Part shown: positions 1 to 9,024 of the stretch, one piece after another | Layout of the letters: each line of letters starts with the position of its first letter | How positions within the stretch are numbered: the first letter of the stretch is position 1 | Notes under the pieces: generated by a model | Databases searched by the model: none | What the model was told of the DNA's origin: nothing | What the model saw: only the letters and a program-made list of their open reading frames with translations | Assembly: GCA_005883575.1 (NCBI GenBank) | Contig: VBFH01000035.1 | Coordinates: 1 to 64,000, forward strand | DNA from: Chloroflexota bacterium | GTDB lineage: Bacteria > Chloroflexota > Dormibacteria > Dormibacterales > Dormibacteraceae | Reading direction: 5' to 3' | Length of the DNA stretch: 64,000 bases | Position numbers and translations under genes: made by a program

Positions 1-794
1 GGGTTGAGCCGGAGCTGCTCGAGGAGCGCCGCGGGGACTCGGGCGAGATTCTCTGGCTGACGCTCAACCGCCCGCGAGCGCGCAACGCGCTCACGTTCCC
101 CATGTATGAGCGGATCGGCGAGGTCTGCCTCGAGGTCAACGCCGACCCATCCGTGCGGACGGTTGTGTTCACAGGCGCCGGTGGGCACGCGTTTGCCGCT
201 GGCACCGACATCTCGCAGTTTCGCGCCTTCGACAAGGAGGAAGACGCGCTCGCCTACGAGGAGCGGATGGACCGCGTGCTGGGTGCTCTGGAAAGCGTGC
301 GGGTTCCGACGATCGCTGCCATCGCCGGGGCGTGCACCGGCGGTGGTGCCGGCATCGCCGCCGCATGTGACCTTCGCATCTGCACGCCGTCGCTGAAATT
401 CGGTTTCCCGATCGCCCGGACGGTTGGGAACACGCTCTCGATGGCCAACTTCGCGCGCCTGACGATGCTGATCGGTGCCGGCCGCGTCAAGGATTTGATC
501 TTCATGGCTCGGCTGGTGGGCGCTGACGAGGCGGCAGCGATTGGGCTGGTGAATGAGGTCGTCCCATCCGAAGAGGCGCTGGAGCCGCGGGTCATGGAGA
601 TATGCTCCATCGTCTCCACAAATGCACCGCTCACGCAGGAGACGGCCAAGGAGGCGCTCCGCCGCATCCGCGTGCAGATGACGCCGCCGGACGGGGGTGC
701 GGACCTGCTGATAAAGGCCTACATGAGCGAAGATTTCCGGGAGGGGATAGAAGCGTTCTTCGCGAAGCGCCCCGCACGGTGGAAGGGCCGCTGA
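1..794 (+). CDS. Enoyl-CoA hydratase/isomerase (crotonase) family protein, 5' end outside window
   Basis: The reading frame is open from the window edge. Codons before the first in-frame ATG (102) encode a typical crotonase N-terminus, ILWLTLNRPRARNAL, so the true start lies upstream. Visible crotonase hallmarks are the oxyanion-hole segment HAFAAGTDISQF, the second oxyanion loop with the Gly-rich GACTGGGAGIAAACDLRI, and a C-terminal helix ending in AFFAKRPARWKGR. The family hydrates or isomerises acyl-CoA thioesters in the cytoplasm. The expected acidic catalytic position around VGNTLSMANFARL is not clearly conserved, so the precise reaction is open. The gene is followed by 188 non-coding bases, so it is probably the last gene of an operon entering from the left. 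Confidence 0.9.
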   Translation, partial: VEPELLEERRGDSGEILWLTLNRPRARNALTFPMYERIGEVCLEVNADPSVRTVVFTGAGGHAFAAGTDISQFRAFDKEEDALAYEERMDRVLGALESVRVPTIAAIAGACTGGGAGIAAACDLRICTPSLKFGFPIARTVGNTLSMANFARLTMLIGAGRVKDLIFMARLVGADEAAAIGLVNEVVPSEEALEPRVMEICSIVSTNAPLTQETAKEALRRIRVQMTPPDGGADLLIKAYMSEDFREGIEAFFAKRPARWKGR

Positions 795-982
795 AGTCTG
801 GGCCTCCCAACAGTGAGGAGGTCGCAATCGTCAAGGCCGTCAGCGGTTGCCTGATACCAGGGGCTGTTTCGTCCATTGCGGCAACGCCGGCGGCAAACCG
901 CGGAGTTGTACACCTGACTATCTGGTTCGGGTGAGTTGCCCCATGCTTTTGGCAACGACCGATCTTTCAGGGAGGCCGAACC

Positions 983-1192
983 ATGACACAGGGCAACGTC
1001 GGAGATCGCGTGATTGTTGAATCGGAACGGACGGGGCGGTCGGCACGCGAAGGTGAGATCATCGAGGTGCTCGCTACCGGCGAGTTGACCCACTTCCGAG
1101 TTCGTTGGAACGACGGTCACGAGAGCACAGTCTTTCCAGGCCCAGGCACCATCAGCATCATCCCCAAAGGAACCAGAGCTGGGCTGCCTTGA
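983..1192 (+). CDS. DUF1918 domain protein
   Basis: A 69-residue protein preceded by an AGGGAGG-like ribosome site. Almost the whole chain matches the DUF1918 pattern: GDRVIVESERTGRSAREGEIIEV, then FRVRWNDGHESTVFPGPG. This small SH3-like beta domain is common in actinobacteria and relatives and has no established function. The gene stands alone, with non-coding sequence on both sides and a hairpin about 50 bases downstream. Family assignment is confident; role unknown. Confidence 0.85.
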   Translation: MTQGNVGDRVIVESERTGRSAREGEIIEVLATGELTHFRVRWNDGHESTVFPGPGTISIIPKGTRAGLP

Positions 1193-1243
1193 GACTTGCT
1201 ACGTTCCGATTGATTCCCACCTTTTCGAAAGCTGCGGATGAAA

Positions 1244-1269
1244 AGGCCCGCCACCTCGGTGGCGGGCCT
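1244..1269 (-). terminator. Hairpin, probable minus-strand terminator
   Basis: Perfect 12-bp inverted repeat AGGCCCGCCACC / GGTGGCGGGCCT around a 2-base centre. On the minus strand the stem is followed by a short T run (from AAAA at 1241-1244), which fits termination of the small minus-strand frame ending at 1285. On the plus strand no T tract follows, but it could also stop readthrough from the DUF1918 gene. Confidence 0.55.
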
Positions 1270-1284
1270 GATTGGGTCGAGGCG

Positions 1285-1458
1285 CTAGCGGCGGGAGGCG
1301 GTAGCGGCACCCGGCTTTGCAAATCCGGCGGCAGCTTGCTTGGCCTTGCGGAGCATCGCCACGGCTTCGTCCATGGTGATCAGCCTGGTCGTATGAACCC
1401 CGGTGACCCCAGAGCTGCTTACAGCCAGGCTGGCGGCACCGGCCGCCTCGTGGACCAC
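1285..1458 (-). pseudogene. Short minus-strand frame, possible 3' remnant of a lost gene
   Basis: A 57-residue frame starting with GTG directly after an in-frame TGA and without a visible ribosome site. Its end, LITMDEAVAMLRKAKQAAAGFAKPGAATASRR, reads like a real protein C-terminus (amphipathic helix, then an Ala/Lys/Arg-rich tail), and it is followed by a terminator-like hairpin. I do not recognise the family. The likeliest reading is the last part of a gene whose 5' portion has been deleted or scrambled. A small intact gene is possible. Confidence 0.3.
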
Positions 1459-2255
1459 TCATAAAGCCGTGCCGACGGTCGCGCGGGTCCTTATAGATAT
1501 GCCCAAGATATGTGCCGAGCTGTCGACTCGCTGGTTGTTGCCGATAGGGCGGTACTTAGCGCGAGCGACGCCTGACCGACGCGCTTTTCCATGCGCGGGG
1601 ACTGATCGACACGCTGTTGAGGCCAGAGCAGCCGTCTCGGACAGTTCGGCGAGTGAGAGGAAACGGAAGAGGTAAGCGGGCCGCTCGGCACTTCCGCCAT
1701 GTCAGCTCACAGATGCAACGGGCTGGGGAGCGGTCCGCTGTCCCCACCATACGCTCTCAACTTCGGAACGCAAGCTCCAAGAAGTAGCCGCGACCTCAGA
1801 TGAGACCCTCGCCTAGCCGCTCGGGTAGCAGCCACACGATCGCGCAGGTCTCCCATCAGACGCCTTCCGGTCGATGGAGGAGAAACCATCTCGCGCGTCC
1901 CTTGCGTTCGCACCCGCTCGGCGGAACTCATGTCCAATCGATTGCTATCGATAACCTCTGACATCACCATCGTGGGGCTGAAGCAGAAATGCTCTACAAA
2001 CGGACCTGCCGCGATTGTGCCGATGCCGATGCCGGCGGCACAAGCTGCGCTAGAGCGAATACGGGCACGGGAGCCAATCTTGCGGGCGCAGCGCCCTCGT
2101 CTCACCTGATTCCACTCCGCTAATGCCTCGCTGACTTAGACCGTAGGACGGCCCATAAGTGCCGTACCCCGGACGGCGGATAATCCGAAATCGACATCCA
2201 ACACACCAGGCTTGGGCGGACGGGGCTGAAGGTTTCGCGGCTGTGCCTCGGGACC

Positions 2256-3188
2256 ATGACCTTCGGCCTGCAGATCGACGAAGTGGCATCCAGGTCCGTC
2301 CTTGATCGCGCGGCCGAAGGCGGGATCACCTTCCTCGACACGGCCGACGTCTATCCACTTGGCGGCGTCGTCGACCTGGCCGGCGCGACTGAGGACATCC
2401 TCGGCCGCTGGCTCAAGGGCAAGCGTCACCAGTTCGTCCTCGCCACCAAATGTTTTGGCCGCACCGGCCCGCAAGCCTGGGACGTCGGCAATAGTCGCCG
2501 CCACATCCTCGACGCAGTCGACGCCTCGCTCCGCAGGCTTGGCACCGACTACATCGACCTCTACCAGCTGCACGGCGACGACCCTGAAACCCCACTCGAC
2601 GAAACCCTCCAGGCGCTGAACGAACTGGTGCAGTCGGGCAAGGTGCGCTATATCGGCTGCTCCAACTTCCTCGCCTACCGCCTCGCGCGGGCGCTCGGCC
2701 GCAGCGAGGCCCTCGCCCTGGCGCGCTTCGACTCCGTGCAGCCCCGCTACAACCTTCTGTTCCGAGAGTTCGAGCGCGAGCTCTTCCCGCTCTGCCTCGA
2801 AGACGGGATCGGCGTCATCCCCTACAACCCGCTCGCCGGCGGGCTCCTGTCTGGCAAGCACGGCCGCGGTCAGAATCCCGCCGCCGGCACCCGCTTCACC
2901 ATCCCCAACGCGGGCACGATGTACCAGGATCGGTACTGGCACGACCGCGAGTTCGAGACGGTGGATGCTTTCAGGCTGATCGCCAAGGAAATCGGTCTCA
3001 AGCCGGCAACCCTCGCCGTCGCCTGGGTCATGCACAACCCAGCGATCACTTCGCCCATCATCGGCGCGAGCCGTCCCGACCAGCTCGACGACACGCTCGC
3101 CGCCGCCGAGGTCAAGCTCGAAGCGGGCGTGCTGAGCCAGCTCGACGAACTGACCCGCGACTTCCGCCGCGGAGACGCCGCCCGCTGA
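2256..3188 (+). CDS. Aldo/keto reductase family oxidoreductase (N-terminus extends upstream of first canonical start)
   Basis: NADPH-dependent carbonyl reductase fold. Visible are FLDTADVY (catalytic Asp and Tyr), HQFVLATKCFG (Lys), YIDLYQLHGDD (His) and the C-terminal cofactor site PIIGASRPDQLDD. Homology continues upstream of the ATG at 2256: codons from about 2196 read IQHTRLGRTGLKVSRLCLGT, the usual first beta-strand of the family. Between the in-frame TAA at 2181 and 2256 there is no ATG, GTG or TTG; an ATC sits at 2196 where Met is expected. Starting at 2256 would remove the first strand of the barrel. The stop overlaps the next start (TGATG), so the gene heads a catabolic operon. Confidence 0.85.
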   Translation: MTFGLQIDEVASRSVLDRAAEGGITFLDTADVYPLGGVVDLAGATEDILGRWLKGKRHQFVLATKCFGRTGPQAWDVGNSRRHILDAVDASLRRLGTDYIDLYQLHGDDPETPLDETLQALNELVQSGKVRYIGCSNFLAYRLARALGRSEALALARFDSVQPRYNLLFREFERELFPLCLEDGIGVIPYNPLAGGLLSGKHGRGQNPAAGTRFTIPNAGTMYQDRYWHDREFETVDAFRLIAKEIGLKPATLAVAWVMHNPAITSPIIGASRPDQLDDTLAAAEVKLEAGVLSQLDELTRDFRRGDAAR

Positions 3189-4966
3189 TGGCCCACGTCG
3201 GCGACCTAGTGTCCGAGATGCTGATGCGCTACGGCGTCACGCACGTGTTCGGCCAGCCCGGCGGCCAGACCGCGGCCCTGTACGACGGCATCGCGCGGCG
3301 CAGCCCTCGCATCCGGCACATCCTGGTCCGTGACGAGCGTTCGGCCGCCTACGCCGCCGACGCGTTCGCGCGGCTCACCGGCCGTCCCGGCGTGTGCGAC
3401 GTCACCATCGGGCCCGGCACCACCAAACTCCCCGACGGCCTGGTCGAGAGCCACAACGCGTCCGTGCCTGTGGTCGCGCTGGTCGGCGAGCTGCCCAGAG
3501 ACTGGGCACCCTACCGGGAGATGGGTGTGGCCTCACAGGGCTTCGACCAGATCAGGTTCCTGTCCTCGATCACGAAGTCGACGCTCGAGGTTCCGACCAA
3601 GTCAGCACTGCCGCAGCTGATCCGCTCGGCTTTCCGCATCGCCACCAGCGGCCGGCCAGGCCCCGTCGCCCTGGTGATCCCGCACGACGTGCTGGACGCG
3701 GAGTGGGAGCCCGACGATACAGACCTCGAGACCGATGATCGCTACACACGCGCGCCGGCCTACCGTCCCGTTGCCTCCCCGGATTCCGTTGCGGCCGCGA
3801 AGAATCTCTTGAAGAAAGCCCGCAGGCCGGTCATCGTCGCTGGCGGTGGCGTGCACGCATCGCGTGCCACCGACCAGCTGGCGGCGCTTGCCGAACGCAT
3901 TGACGCGGTGGTCGTAACCAGCCTTTCCGGAAAGGGCGCTGTAGCGGAGACCGCTCCCTACTCGGCGGGCGTCCTCAACCCGCTGGGTACCACGGACTCA
4001 CTGGACCTCATTCGCCGCGCAGACCTCGTCTTCTGGTGCGGCTGCAAGGTCGGCCAGAACACAAGCCACAACTGGACGCTGCCGCTCGGGGAGCAGGCGA
4101 CCATCCATCTGGATGCGGACGGAACGGAGCTGGGTCGCACCTTCCGGCCCACCGTGGCGCTCAACGGCGATGCCCGCTCCACGCTCACGGCTCTGCTTGC
4201 GATCATCGGTGAGGAACACCACCCCGACTGGCGGCGCGAAGCCGCAGAGGTCAAAGCGGTTGCGGCAGGCGAACGCCTGGGGTTCGAATCCACCGACGCG
4301 GTACCGATTCTGCCGCCACGCGTCATGCGCGAGCTTGCCGCGCGACTGAGCCCGGAGGACGTGGTCATAAGCGACGCCAGCTTCTCTGCTGGCTGGATCG
4401 CGTCGCACATCCCCGCGCAGCAGGCCGGACGTGGCTTCCTGTTCGCCAGGGGCCAGGGCGGCCTGGGCTACGCGGTACCGGCCGCGATCGGCGCCGCGGC
4501 GGCCATGCCGAATGGGCGCGTCATCACCGTCAGCGGCGACGGCGGTTTCAGCTACGCGATCGGCGAGCTGGCCACCCATGCCCAGCAGGGACTGCGCACG
4601 GTCAACCTCGTCCTCAACAACGGAACCCTGTCGTGGCTGGCGATCTGGCAGCGCCTGTTCTTCGACGGGCTGCGCCAATCCGTCGATCTCGAGGGCGAAG
4701 GCGTCAGTCCCAATTTCGCGACCGTCGCGGGTGGACTCGGCTGCGAGGGCCTTCGAGTCGAGCAGCTCGACGAGATTGGCGAGGCGCTGGACAAAGCCTT
4801 CGCGGCCACTCGCCCGGTGGTCGTCGACCTCAGGACCGACCCGATGGCGACCCCGATCCACAGCTACCGCCGTCGGCTGGCCGAGGGCAAGTCATATCCG
4901 CGGCCGGGCACCGTGTACCAGCTGCCGCCGTGGCGCCGCAGCCAGGAGCTGCCACAGGTCGACTGA
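3188..4966 (+). CDS. Thiamine-diphosphate-dependent enzyme, acetolactate-synthase-like
   Basis: A 592-residue protein with the three-domain ThDP layout. The N-terminal Pyr domain has the activating Glu at about residue 50 (VRDERSAAYAADAFARLTG), the central domain begins near SGRPGPVALVIPHDV, and the C-terminal domain carries the cofactor motif GDGGF (about 450) to LNN (about 477). The family decarboxylates or condenses 2-oxoacids, or cleaves diketones. Because it sits in an operon with an aldo/keto reductase, SDR and sugar kinase, a role in polyol or sugar breakdown is more likely than isoleucine/valine synthesis, and no small regulatory subunit is present. Substrate unknown. Confidence 0.85.
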   Translation: MAHVGDLVSEMLMRYGVTHVFGQPGGQTAALYDGIARRSPRIRHILVRDERSAAYAADAFARLTGRPGVCDVTIGPGTTKLPDGLVESHNASVPVVALVGELPRDWAPYREMGVASQGFDQIRFLSSITKSTLEVPTKSALPQLIRSAFRIATSGRPGPVALVIPHDVLDAEWEPDDTDLETDDRYTRAPAYRPVASPDSVAAAKNLLKKARRPVIVAGGGVHASRATDQLAALAERIDAVVVTSLSGKGAVAETAPYSAGVLNPLGTTDSLDLIRRADLVFWCGCKVGQNTSHNWTLPLGEQATIHLDADGTELGRTFRPTVALNGDARSTLTALLAIIGEEHHPDWRREAAEVKAVAAGERLGFESTDAVPILPPRVMRELAARLSPEDVVISDASFSAGWIASHIPAQQAGRGFLFARGQGGLGYAVPAAIGAAAAMPNGRVITVSGDGGFSYAIGELATHAQQGLRTVNLVLNNGTLSWLAIWQRLFFDGLRQSVDLEGEGVSPNFATVAGGLGCEGLRVEQLDEIGEALDKAFAATRPVVVDLRTDPMATPIHSYRRRLAEGKSYPRPGTVYQLPPWRRSQELPQVD

Positions 4967-4986
4967 TCAAACGGAGGGATGGGGAA

Positions 4987-5754
4987 ATGGAGAAGCGATT
5001 CGCCGGCAAGGTCGCGTTTGTCACGGGCGCCTGCACCGGGATCGGGCAGGCGACGGCCGTCCGGCTCGCGACCGACGGAGCTCTTGTGGGCGTCAACGGG
5101 CGACCGTCGGACGATCCCGCTGAGACCCTGCGCCGAATCAAGGAGGCGGGAGGCGAGGGCTTTCCGGTCATCGCCGACCTGCGCGATCCGGCTCAGGTCG
5201 TGGCGATGGTGCGGGAAGTCGCCAGGCGTGGGGGCCGCCTCGACTACGCGGTGTCCAACGCAGGGATCAACCCGTTCATGACCTGGGACAAGACGTCGGT
5301 CGAAGACTTCGACGAGCTGTCGGAGACCAACTTCCGCGGCACCTGGCTCGTCGTCACCGAGGGCGCGAAGCAGATGATCAAGGAGGGGCACGGCGGCGCG
5401 ATCTGCTGCACCAGCTCGCTGTCTGCGCATGTCAGTTCGCCTTCGCAGGTCGCGTACTGCGGCACGAAGGCCGCCGTGAGCATGCTCGCCAAAGCGCTCG
5501 GGGCAGTCCTCGGCGAGCACGGCATCCGAGTAAACGCCGTCGAGCCGGGCTGCATCGACACGCCGATGGCAGCCTCCCTCCTCGCCGACCCGCCGGCCCT
5601 CAAGTACTACGAGGAGCGCATCGCCCTCCACCGGGTCGGCAAGCCCGAGGAGATGGCGAATGTGATCGCATTCCTCTTGAGCGACGACGCCAGCTACCTG
5701 ACCTGCACCACCGTGCTCGCGGACGCCGGCTTCATCGTCAACGCGGAGCTGTAG
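4987..5754 (+). CDS. SDR family NAD(P)-dependent oxidoreductase
   Basis: 255 residues; the start is chosen at the ATG 9 bases after CGGAGGG, although the frame is open further upstream. Rossmann motif TGACTGIGQATAVRL, SNAG in place of the usual NNAG, catalytic Ser in CCTSSLSAH, and YCGTK (Tyr-Lys pair). The C-terminus LADAGFIVNAEL is typical of classical SDRs. It probably oxidises a sugar or polyol hydroxyl. It lies between the ThDP enzyme and the FGGY kinase, in the same direction. Confidence 0.88.
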   Translation: MEKRFAGKVAFVTGACTGIGQATAVRLATDGALVGVNGRPSDDPAETLRRIKEAGGEGFPVIADLRDPAQVVAMVREVARRGGRLDYAVSNAGINPFMTWDKTSVEDFDELSETNFRGTWLVVTEGAKQMIKEGHGGAICCTSSLSAHVSSPSQVAYCGTKAAVSMLAKALGAVLGEHGIRVNAVEPGCIDTPMAASLLADPPALKYYEERIALHRVGKPEEMANVIAFLLSDDASYLTCTTVLADAGFIVNAEL

Positions 5755-5851
5755 ACCGACGAGCCTCATCGGTATCGACATCGGCAGCAGCGCGATCAAA
5801 GCAGTCGCGTACACGGTCGATGGCACGCCGCTGGCGTCCACCCGGCGTGCG

Positions 5852-7207
5852 GTGCCGGTCTACCGCCCGCATCCTGGCCATTCGGAGATCGACGTCAATG
5901 AGTCACGCGAGGCTTTTCACTCCGCCCTCGTGGAGCTGACCGCCAGCCCTCGGGTGAAGAAGGATCGCCCTGTTGCCATCTCGTTCAGCTCCTCCGGCCG
6001 CGAGGTCTTTCCCGTCAGCGCCGACGGCACGCCGATCGGCCGGTGCCTGATGACCGCCGATACTCGCGGGGACGACGTCGCGGCCGGGACGGCGGCTCGA
6101 CGGTCGCCCGAGGAATGGTTCCGGCTGACCGGCCACGTTCCACGCCGGATGGATCCGGTCAACCGCGCCCTGTGGTGGCGGAAGACCCAGCCCGAGGTCG
6201 CCGCCAGGACGCGGTGGTTCATGAACTGGCATGAGTTCTACGCCCTGCTCCTCAGCGGCCGGCCGGTGGTCGACTGGAGCGATGCCGGCGCATGGGCGAG
6301 CTACGACTTCGCTTCGGGCGGCTGGTCGGCGGAACGCATCGCTGAAACAGAGATCGACGCGCAGTGGCTTCCAGAGGTGCAGCCGAACGCCACGCCTATC
6401 GGACCCATCCTGCCAGCGATCGCGAAGGAGCTAGGACTGCCCTCTGACGTCCTCATAGTCACGGGCGCGTGGGACGCCTTTGCGGCTGCGGTCGGCGCCG
6501 GCGGCGTGGATCCAGGCGTGGTCGCGCTGACCTGCGGTACCTGGCACTCGTTCACGGTGCCGGTCCGGACGGGCTGGCCGGACGAGCTCATGAAGGAGGG
6601 CATAAACGTCTGCCCGCACCCTGGGCCAACAGGATTTGGGATCCTCGCCACCAATCCGAACGGCATGAGCGTCATCGCTTGGGCGTGCGATCTGATGAAG
6701 GTGTCGATTCCCGACCTGGAGCAGGGCCTGGCTTCTGCCGGTCGCGGCCCGGCCGCCGTGTTTGCGGACGCCGCCCTGATCCCGCTGCCGCACGCCTCGG
6801 GAAGCGGGGCCCAAGGCGCCACGTTCCAGGGCGTGACGCTGGCGACCACCCGTATCGACGTCATCCGAGCGCTCCTGGAGTCGATCGCTTGTGAGTTCTC
6901 GCTCGCGATCGAACGCCTGCGCCGGCACGGCATCGAGTCGTCAATGGTTCGTGCCACCGGAGGCGGCTCCAAGCTCGACTGGTGGCTGCAGCTGCACGCC
7001 GACGTGTGCGACATCCCGTTCGAGGTGGTCGCCCAGGAGGAGCCGGGCGCGTTTGGCGCCGCGATCCTGGCCGGCTTGGGCGCCGGCGTCTTCCCGTCGG
7101 TGTCCGAGGCGGTGGCGCAGCTTGTCGCCGTGTCCCGGCGCTTCGAACCGGACGCGGAGCGCGGCGCCATGTATGAGCCGCTGCGCAAGCGCCTGGCCGC
7201 GCGATGA
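5852..7207 (+). CDS. FGGY-family carbohydrate kinase (N-terminus extends upstream of first canonical start)
   Basis: Two-domain FGGY kinase: the catalytic Asp region GAWDAFAAAVGAG, then the second phosphate loop LTCGTWHSF, and the C-terminal ATP region ATGGGSKLDWWLQLHADV. The standard N-terminal phosphate loop is encoded upstream of the GTG at 5852: codons from 5765 read LIGIDIGSSAIKAVAYTVDG. No ATG, GTG or TTG occurs in frame between TGA 5663 and GTG 5852; ATC (5768) and ACG (5759) lie where Met is expected. With the extension the protein is about 480 residues, normal for the family. It phosphorylates a ketose or polyol; substrate unknown. The stop overlaps the next gene (ATGA at 7204-7207). 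Confidence 0.85.
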   Translation: MPVYRPHPGHSEIDVNESREAFHSALVELTASPRVKKDRPVAISFSSSGREVFPVSADGTPIGRCLMTADTRGDDVAAGTAARRSPEEWFRLTGHVPRRMDPVNRALWWRKTQPEVAARTRWFMNWHEFYALLLSGRPVVDWSDAGAWASYDFASGGWSAERIAETEIDAQWLPEVQPNATPIGPILPAIAKELGLPSDVLIVTGAWDAFAAAVGAGGVDPGVVALTCGTWHSFTVPVRTGWPDELMKEGINVCPHPGPTGFGILATNPNGMSVIAWACDLMKVSIPDLEQGLASAGRGPAAVFADAALIPLPHASGSGAQGATFQGVTLATTRIDVIRALLESIACEFSLAIERLRRHGIESSMVRATGGGSKLDWWLQLHADVCDIPFEVVAQEEPGAFGAAILAGLGAGVFPSVSEAVAQLVAVSRRFEPDAERGAMYEPLRKRLAAR

Positions 7208-8256
7208 TCCCACCTCTGTCGACGCCTGCCCTGGTGGTCGATCTCGACCTCTTCGACGCCAACGTCGACGCGATGAACGAGCTGCTGCAAGGCACCGGAA
7301 AGACCGTGCGCCCGCATGTGAAGACCCATCGCACCCCTGAGCTGGCGAAGCGTCAGCTGGGCCAGTTCGCGGTGGGCGTGACCTGCGCGACGGTGGGGGA
7401 GGCCGAGGTCATGGTCGCCGCCGGCATCCACGATGTGCTGATCGCCAACGAGGTGGTCGACGAGGCGAAGCTCGCCCGCATCGCCAGGCTGGCGCAGTTC
7501 GCCAACGTCATGATCGCGGCAGACGACCCTGCTCCGGTCGAAGCCCTGTCGCGTGCGGCCAAGCGCGCCGGCGTGACGGTGGGCGTGCTCCTCGACGTCG
7601 ACGTGCTCCTGCACCGGTGCGGCGTGGTCTCCGTTCCCGAAGCGCTCGCTCTGGCCCGTGTTATCGAAGGAGCGCCCGGCGTGCGCCTCGACGGGATCAT
7701 GGGCTATGAGGGCCGGGTGCGGCTCCACACGGAACGTCGGGACGAACTTATCGCGGGTGCTTACGCGTTTCTGCATAAGGTCCGCGACGGGCTGGTCGCC
7801 GCGGGACACCAGGTCGACGTCGTCTCGACGGCGGGCACTTCCACGATTCGAGAGGCGATCGCCGACCCGTTCGTCACCGAGGTCCAGGCCGGCGTCTACG
7901 CCCTGATGGAGTCGGAGCTGCTGGTGATGGATCTCCCGTTTCGCTGCGCGGCGGCAGTTAGGGGCACCGTCATCAGCCGGCATCCAGGTCACTTCGTGGC
8001 CGACGTGGGCAGGCGGGTCGTCGGCGTCGAGTACGGCCCGCCCGTGGCGGTGGGGATCGAAGCCAGCGCCGTCGCCTTGAGCGATGAGCACGCGACGGTG
8101 GCCATTGCGGGCACCCCGCCGGCGCTCGGCAGCCAGGTCGACTTCATCCCCGGGCAGATCAGGACGACCTTCAACCTGCACGACCACGTTTGGGTCAGCC
8201 GCGGAGGCGAGATCGTCGACCGCTGGCCGGTGTCCGCGCGCGGTGCCTCTCAGTAA
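7204..8256 (+). CDS. Fold-III PLP protein of the D-threonine aldolase/D-serine dehydratase-like family
   Basis: 350 residues. The N-terminal alanine-racemase-type barrel carries the PLP lysine in VRPHVKTHRTPELAK (about residue 40). The C-terminal beta domain ends with PGQIRTTFNLHDHVWV. In characterised D-threonine aldolases and D-serine dehydratases this segment holds a metal-binding His-x-Cys or His-x-Asp pair; here the positions read Gln and Arg, so the usual divalent-metal site appears lost. The reaction may differ (racemisation, other aldol cleavage or a non-catalytic role). Start overlaps the kinase stop. Confidence 0.8.
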   Translation: MIPPLSTPALVVDLDLFDANVDAMNELLQGTGKTVRPHVKTHRTPELAKRQLGQFAVGVTCATVGEAEVMVAAGIHDVLIANEVVDEAKLARIARLAQFANVMIAADDPAPVEALSRAAKRAGVTVGVLLDVDVLLHRCGVVSVPEALALARVIEGAPGVRLDGIMGYEGRVRLHTERRDELIAGAYAFLHKVRDGLVAAGHQVDVVSTAGTSTIREAIADPFVTEVQAGVYALMESELLVMDLPFRCAAAVRGTVISRHPGHFVADVGRRVVGVEYGPPVAVGIEASAVALSDEHATVAIAGTPPALGSQVDFIPGQIRTTFNLHDHVWVSRGGEIVDRWPVSARGASQ

Positions 8257-8265
8257 GGAGCTGAT

Positions 8266-9024
8266 ATGAGCGAGAAGAGACTCGACGGCAAGGTCGCGAT
8301 CGTGACCGGCTCGTCCCGCGGCATCGGCAAGGCCATCGCGGAGCGTTTCGCCGCCGAGGGCGCGAAGGTGACGGTCAACTGGGTGGGGAAGGAGCGTGAG
8401 GCCGAGGCGGTCGTCGATTCCATCAAGAACGGCGGTGGCGAGGCGCTTTCTGTGCATGCCGACGTCTCTTCGTCGGCCGAAGTCAAGGAGCTGGTGCGCG
8501 CAACTGTCGATCGCTTCGGTCGCGTCGACATCCTGGTCAACAACGCAGGCGTGATGTTCACGAAATCGGTGCTGGAGACCACCGAAGACGAGTGGGATCG
8601 CACCATCGACATCAACCTCAAGGGCGCCTACCTGTGCGCCAAGGAGGTGGCCCCGATCATGCTCCGACAGCAGGCCGGCAAGATCATCATGATGTCCTCG
8701 AACTCAGGCCTCTATCACCCGTCGGCGATGCGGTTCACCGAGTACGTGGTCTCGAAGGCGGGTATGAACGGGCTCACCAAAGCCTTGGCGCTGGCGCTCG
8801 GCCCGCACATCACCGTCAACGCCATCTGCCCTGGATGGATCAAGACGGACATGATCGCGGACACCGATCCTGCGGTCGAGCAGCGCATCCTCGACGAGAC
8901 CGCGCTACACCGCTGGGGTACCACCGACGACGTGGCGGGCGCGGCGGTCTTTCTCGCCTCACGCGAGGCCGACTTCATCACCGGCGAGCTGCTGATCGTC
9001 GCGGGCGGCCGCGGTATGCACTGA
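8266..9024 (+). CDS. SDR family oxidoreductase (3-oxoacyl reductase-like)
   Basis: 252 residues with a strong AAGGAG site 6 bases before ATG. Motifs: TGSSRGIGKAIAERF, VNNAGVM, MMSSNSG, YVVSK, and the C-terminal GGRGMH. All classical SDR catalytic residues are present. It closes the first plus-strand operon. Its 3' end overlaps the convergent dhaL gene by 66 bases. Substrate is unknown, probably a sugar-derived alcohol given its neighbours. Confidence 0.88.
   Translation: MSEKRLDGKVAIVTGSSRGIGKAIAERFAAEGAKVTVNWVGKEREAEAVVDSIKNGGGEALSVHADVSSSAEVKELVRATVDRFGRVDILVNNAGVMFTKSVLETTEDEWDRTIDINLKGAYLCAKEVAPIMLRQQAGKIIMMSSNSGLYHPSAMRFTEYVVSKAGMNGLTKALALALGPHITVNAICPGWIKTDMIADTDPAVEQRILDETALHRWGTTDDVAGAAVFLASREADFITGELLIVAGGRGMH

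Larger units (their letters stand above)
1193..2195. other. Gene-poor stretch of about 1 kb
   Basis: I found no intact gene here. Open frames on both strands are short, have atypical composition and match no family I recognise. The stretch holds one strong hairpin, one short minus-strand remnant-like frame (both listed separately) and a doubled ATCGAT motif at 1937-1952 with a 4-base spacer. It ends where the aldo/keto reductase homology begins without a normal start codon, so it may be a decayed or rearranged junction. Confidence 0.5.

Noticed and set aside
1930-1964. Doubled ATCGAT with outer ATGTC/GACAT as an operator
   Set aside because: The outer arms are not symmetric about the centre of the inner repeat (offset by five bases) and no regulated gene or promoter is placed suitably.
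1707-2105. 132-codon minus-strand frame in the gene-poor stretch
   Set aside because: Composition is unlike neighbouring genes and no domain is recognisable; a short vague likeness to a GntR-type HTH was too weak to report.
2136-3035. 299-codon minus-strand frame opposite the aldo/keto reductase
   Set aside because: Antisense shadow with no recognisable domain; the plus strand carries all catalytic motifs.
4276-4290. tRNA T-loop-like GGTTCGAATCC
   Set aside because: It is inside the ThDP enzyme gene and codes for conserved protein sequence; no tRNA fold around it.
6301-8457. 718-codon open frame on the minus strand
   Set aside because: It lies fully antisense to the FGGY kinase and PLP protein genes, is Arg/His/Asp-rich without family motifs, and is explained by GC-rich codon use of the real genes.
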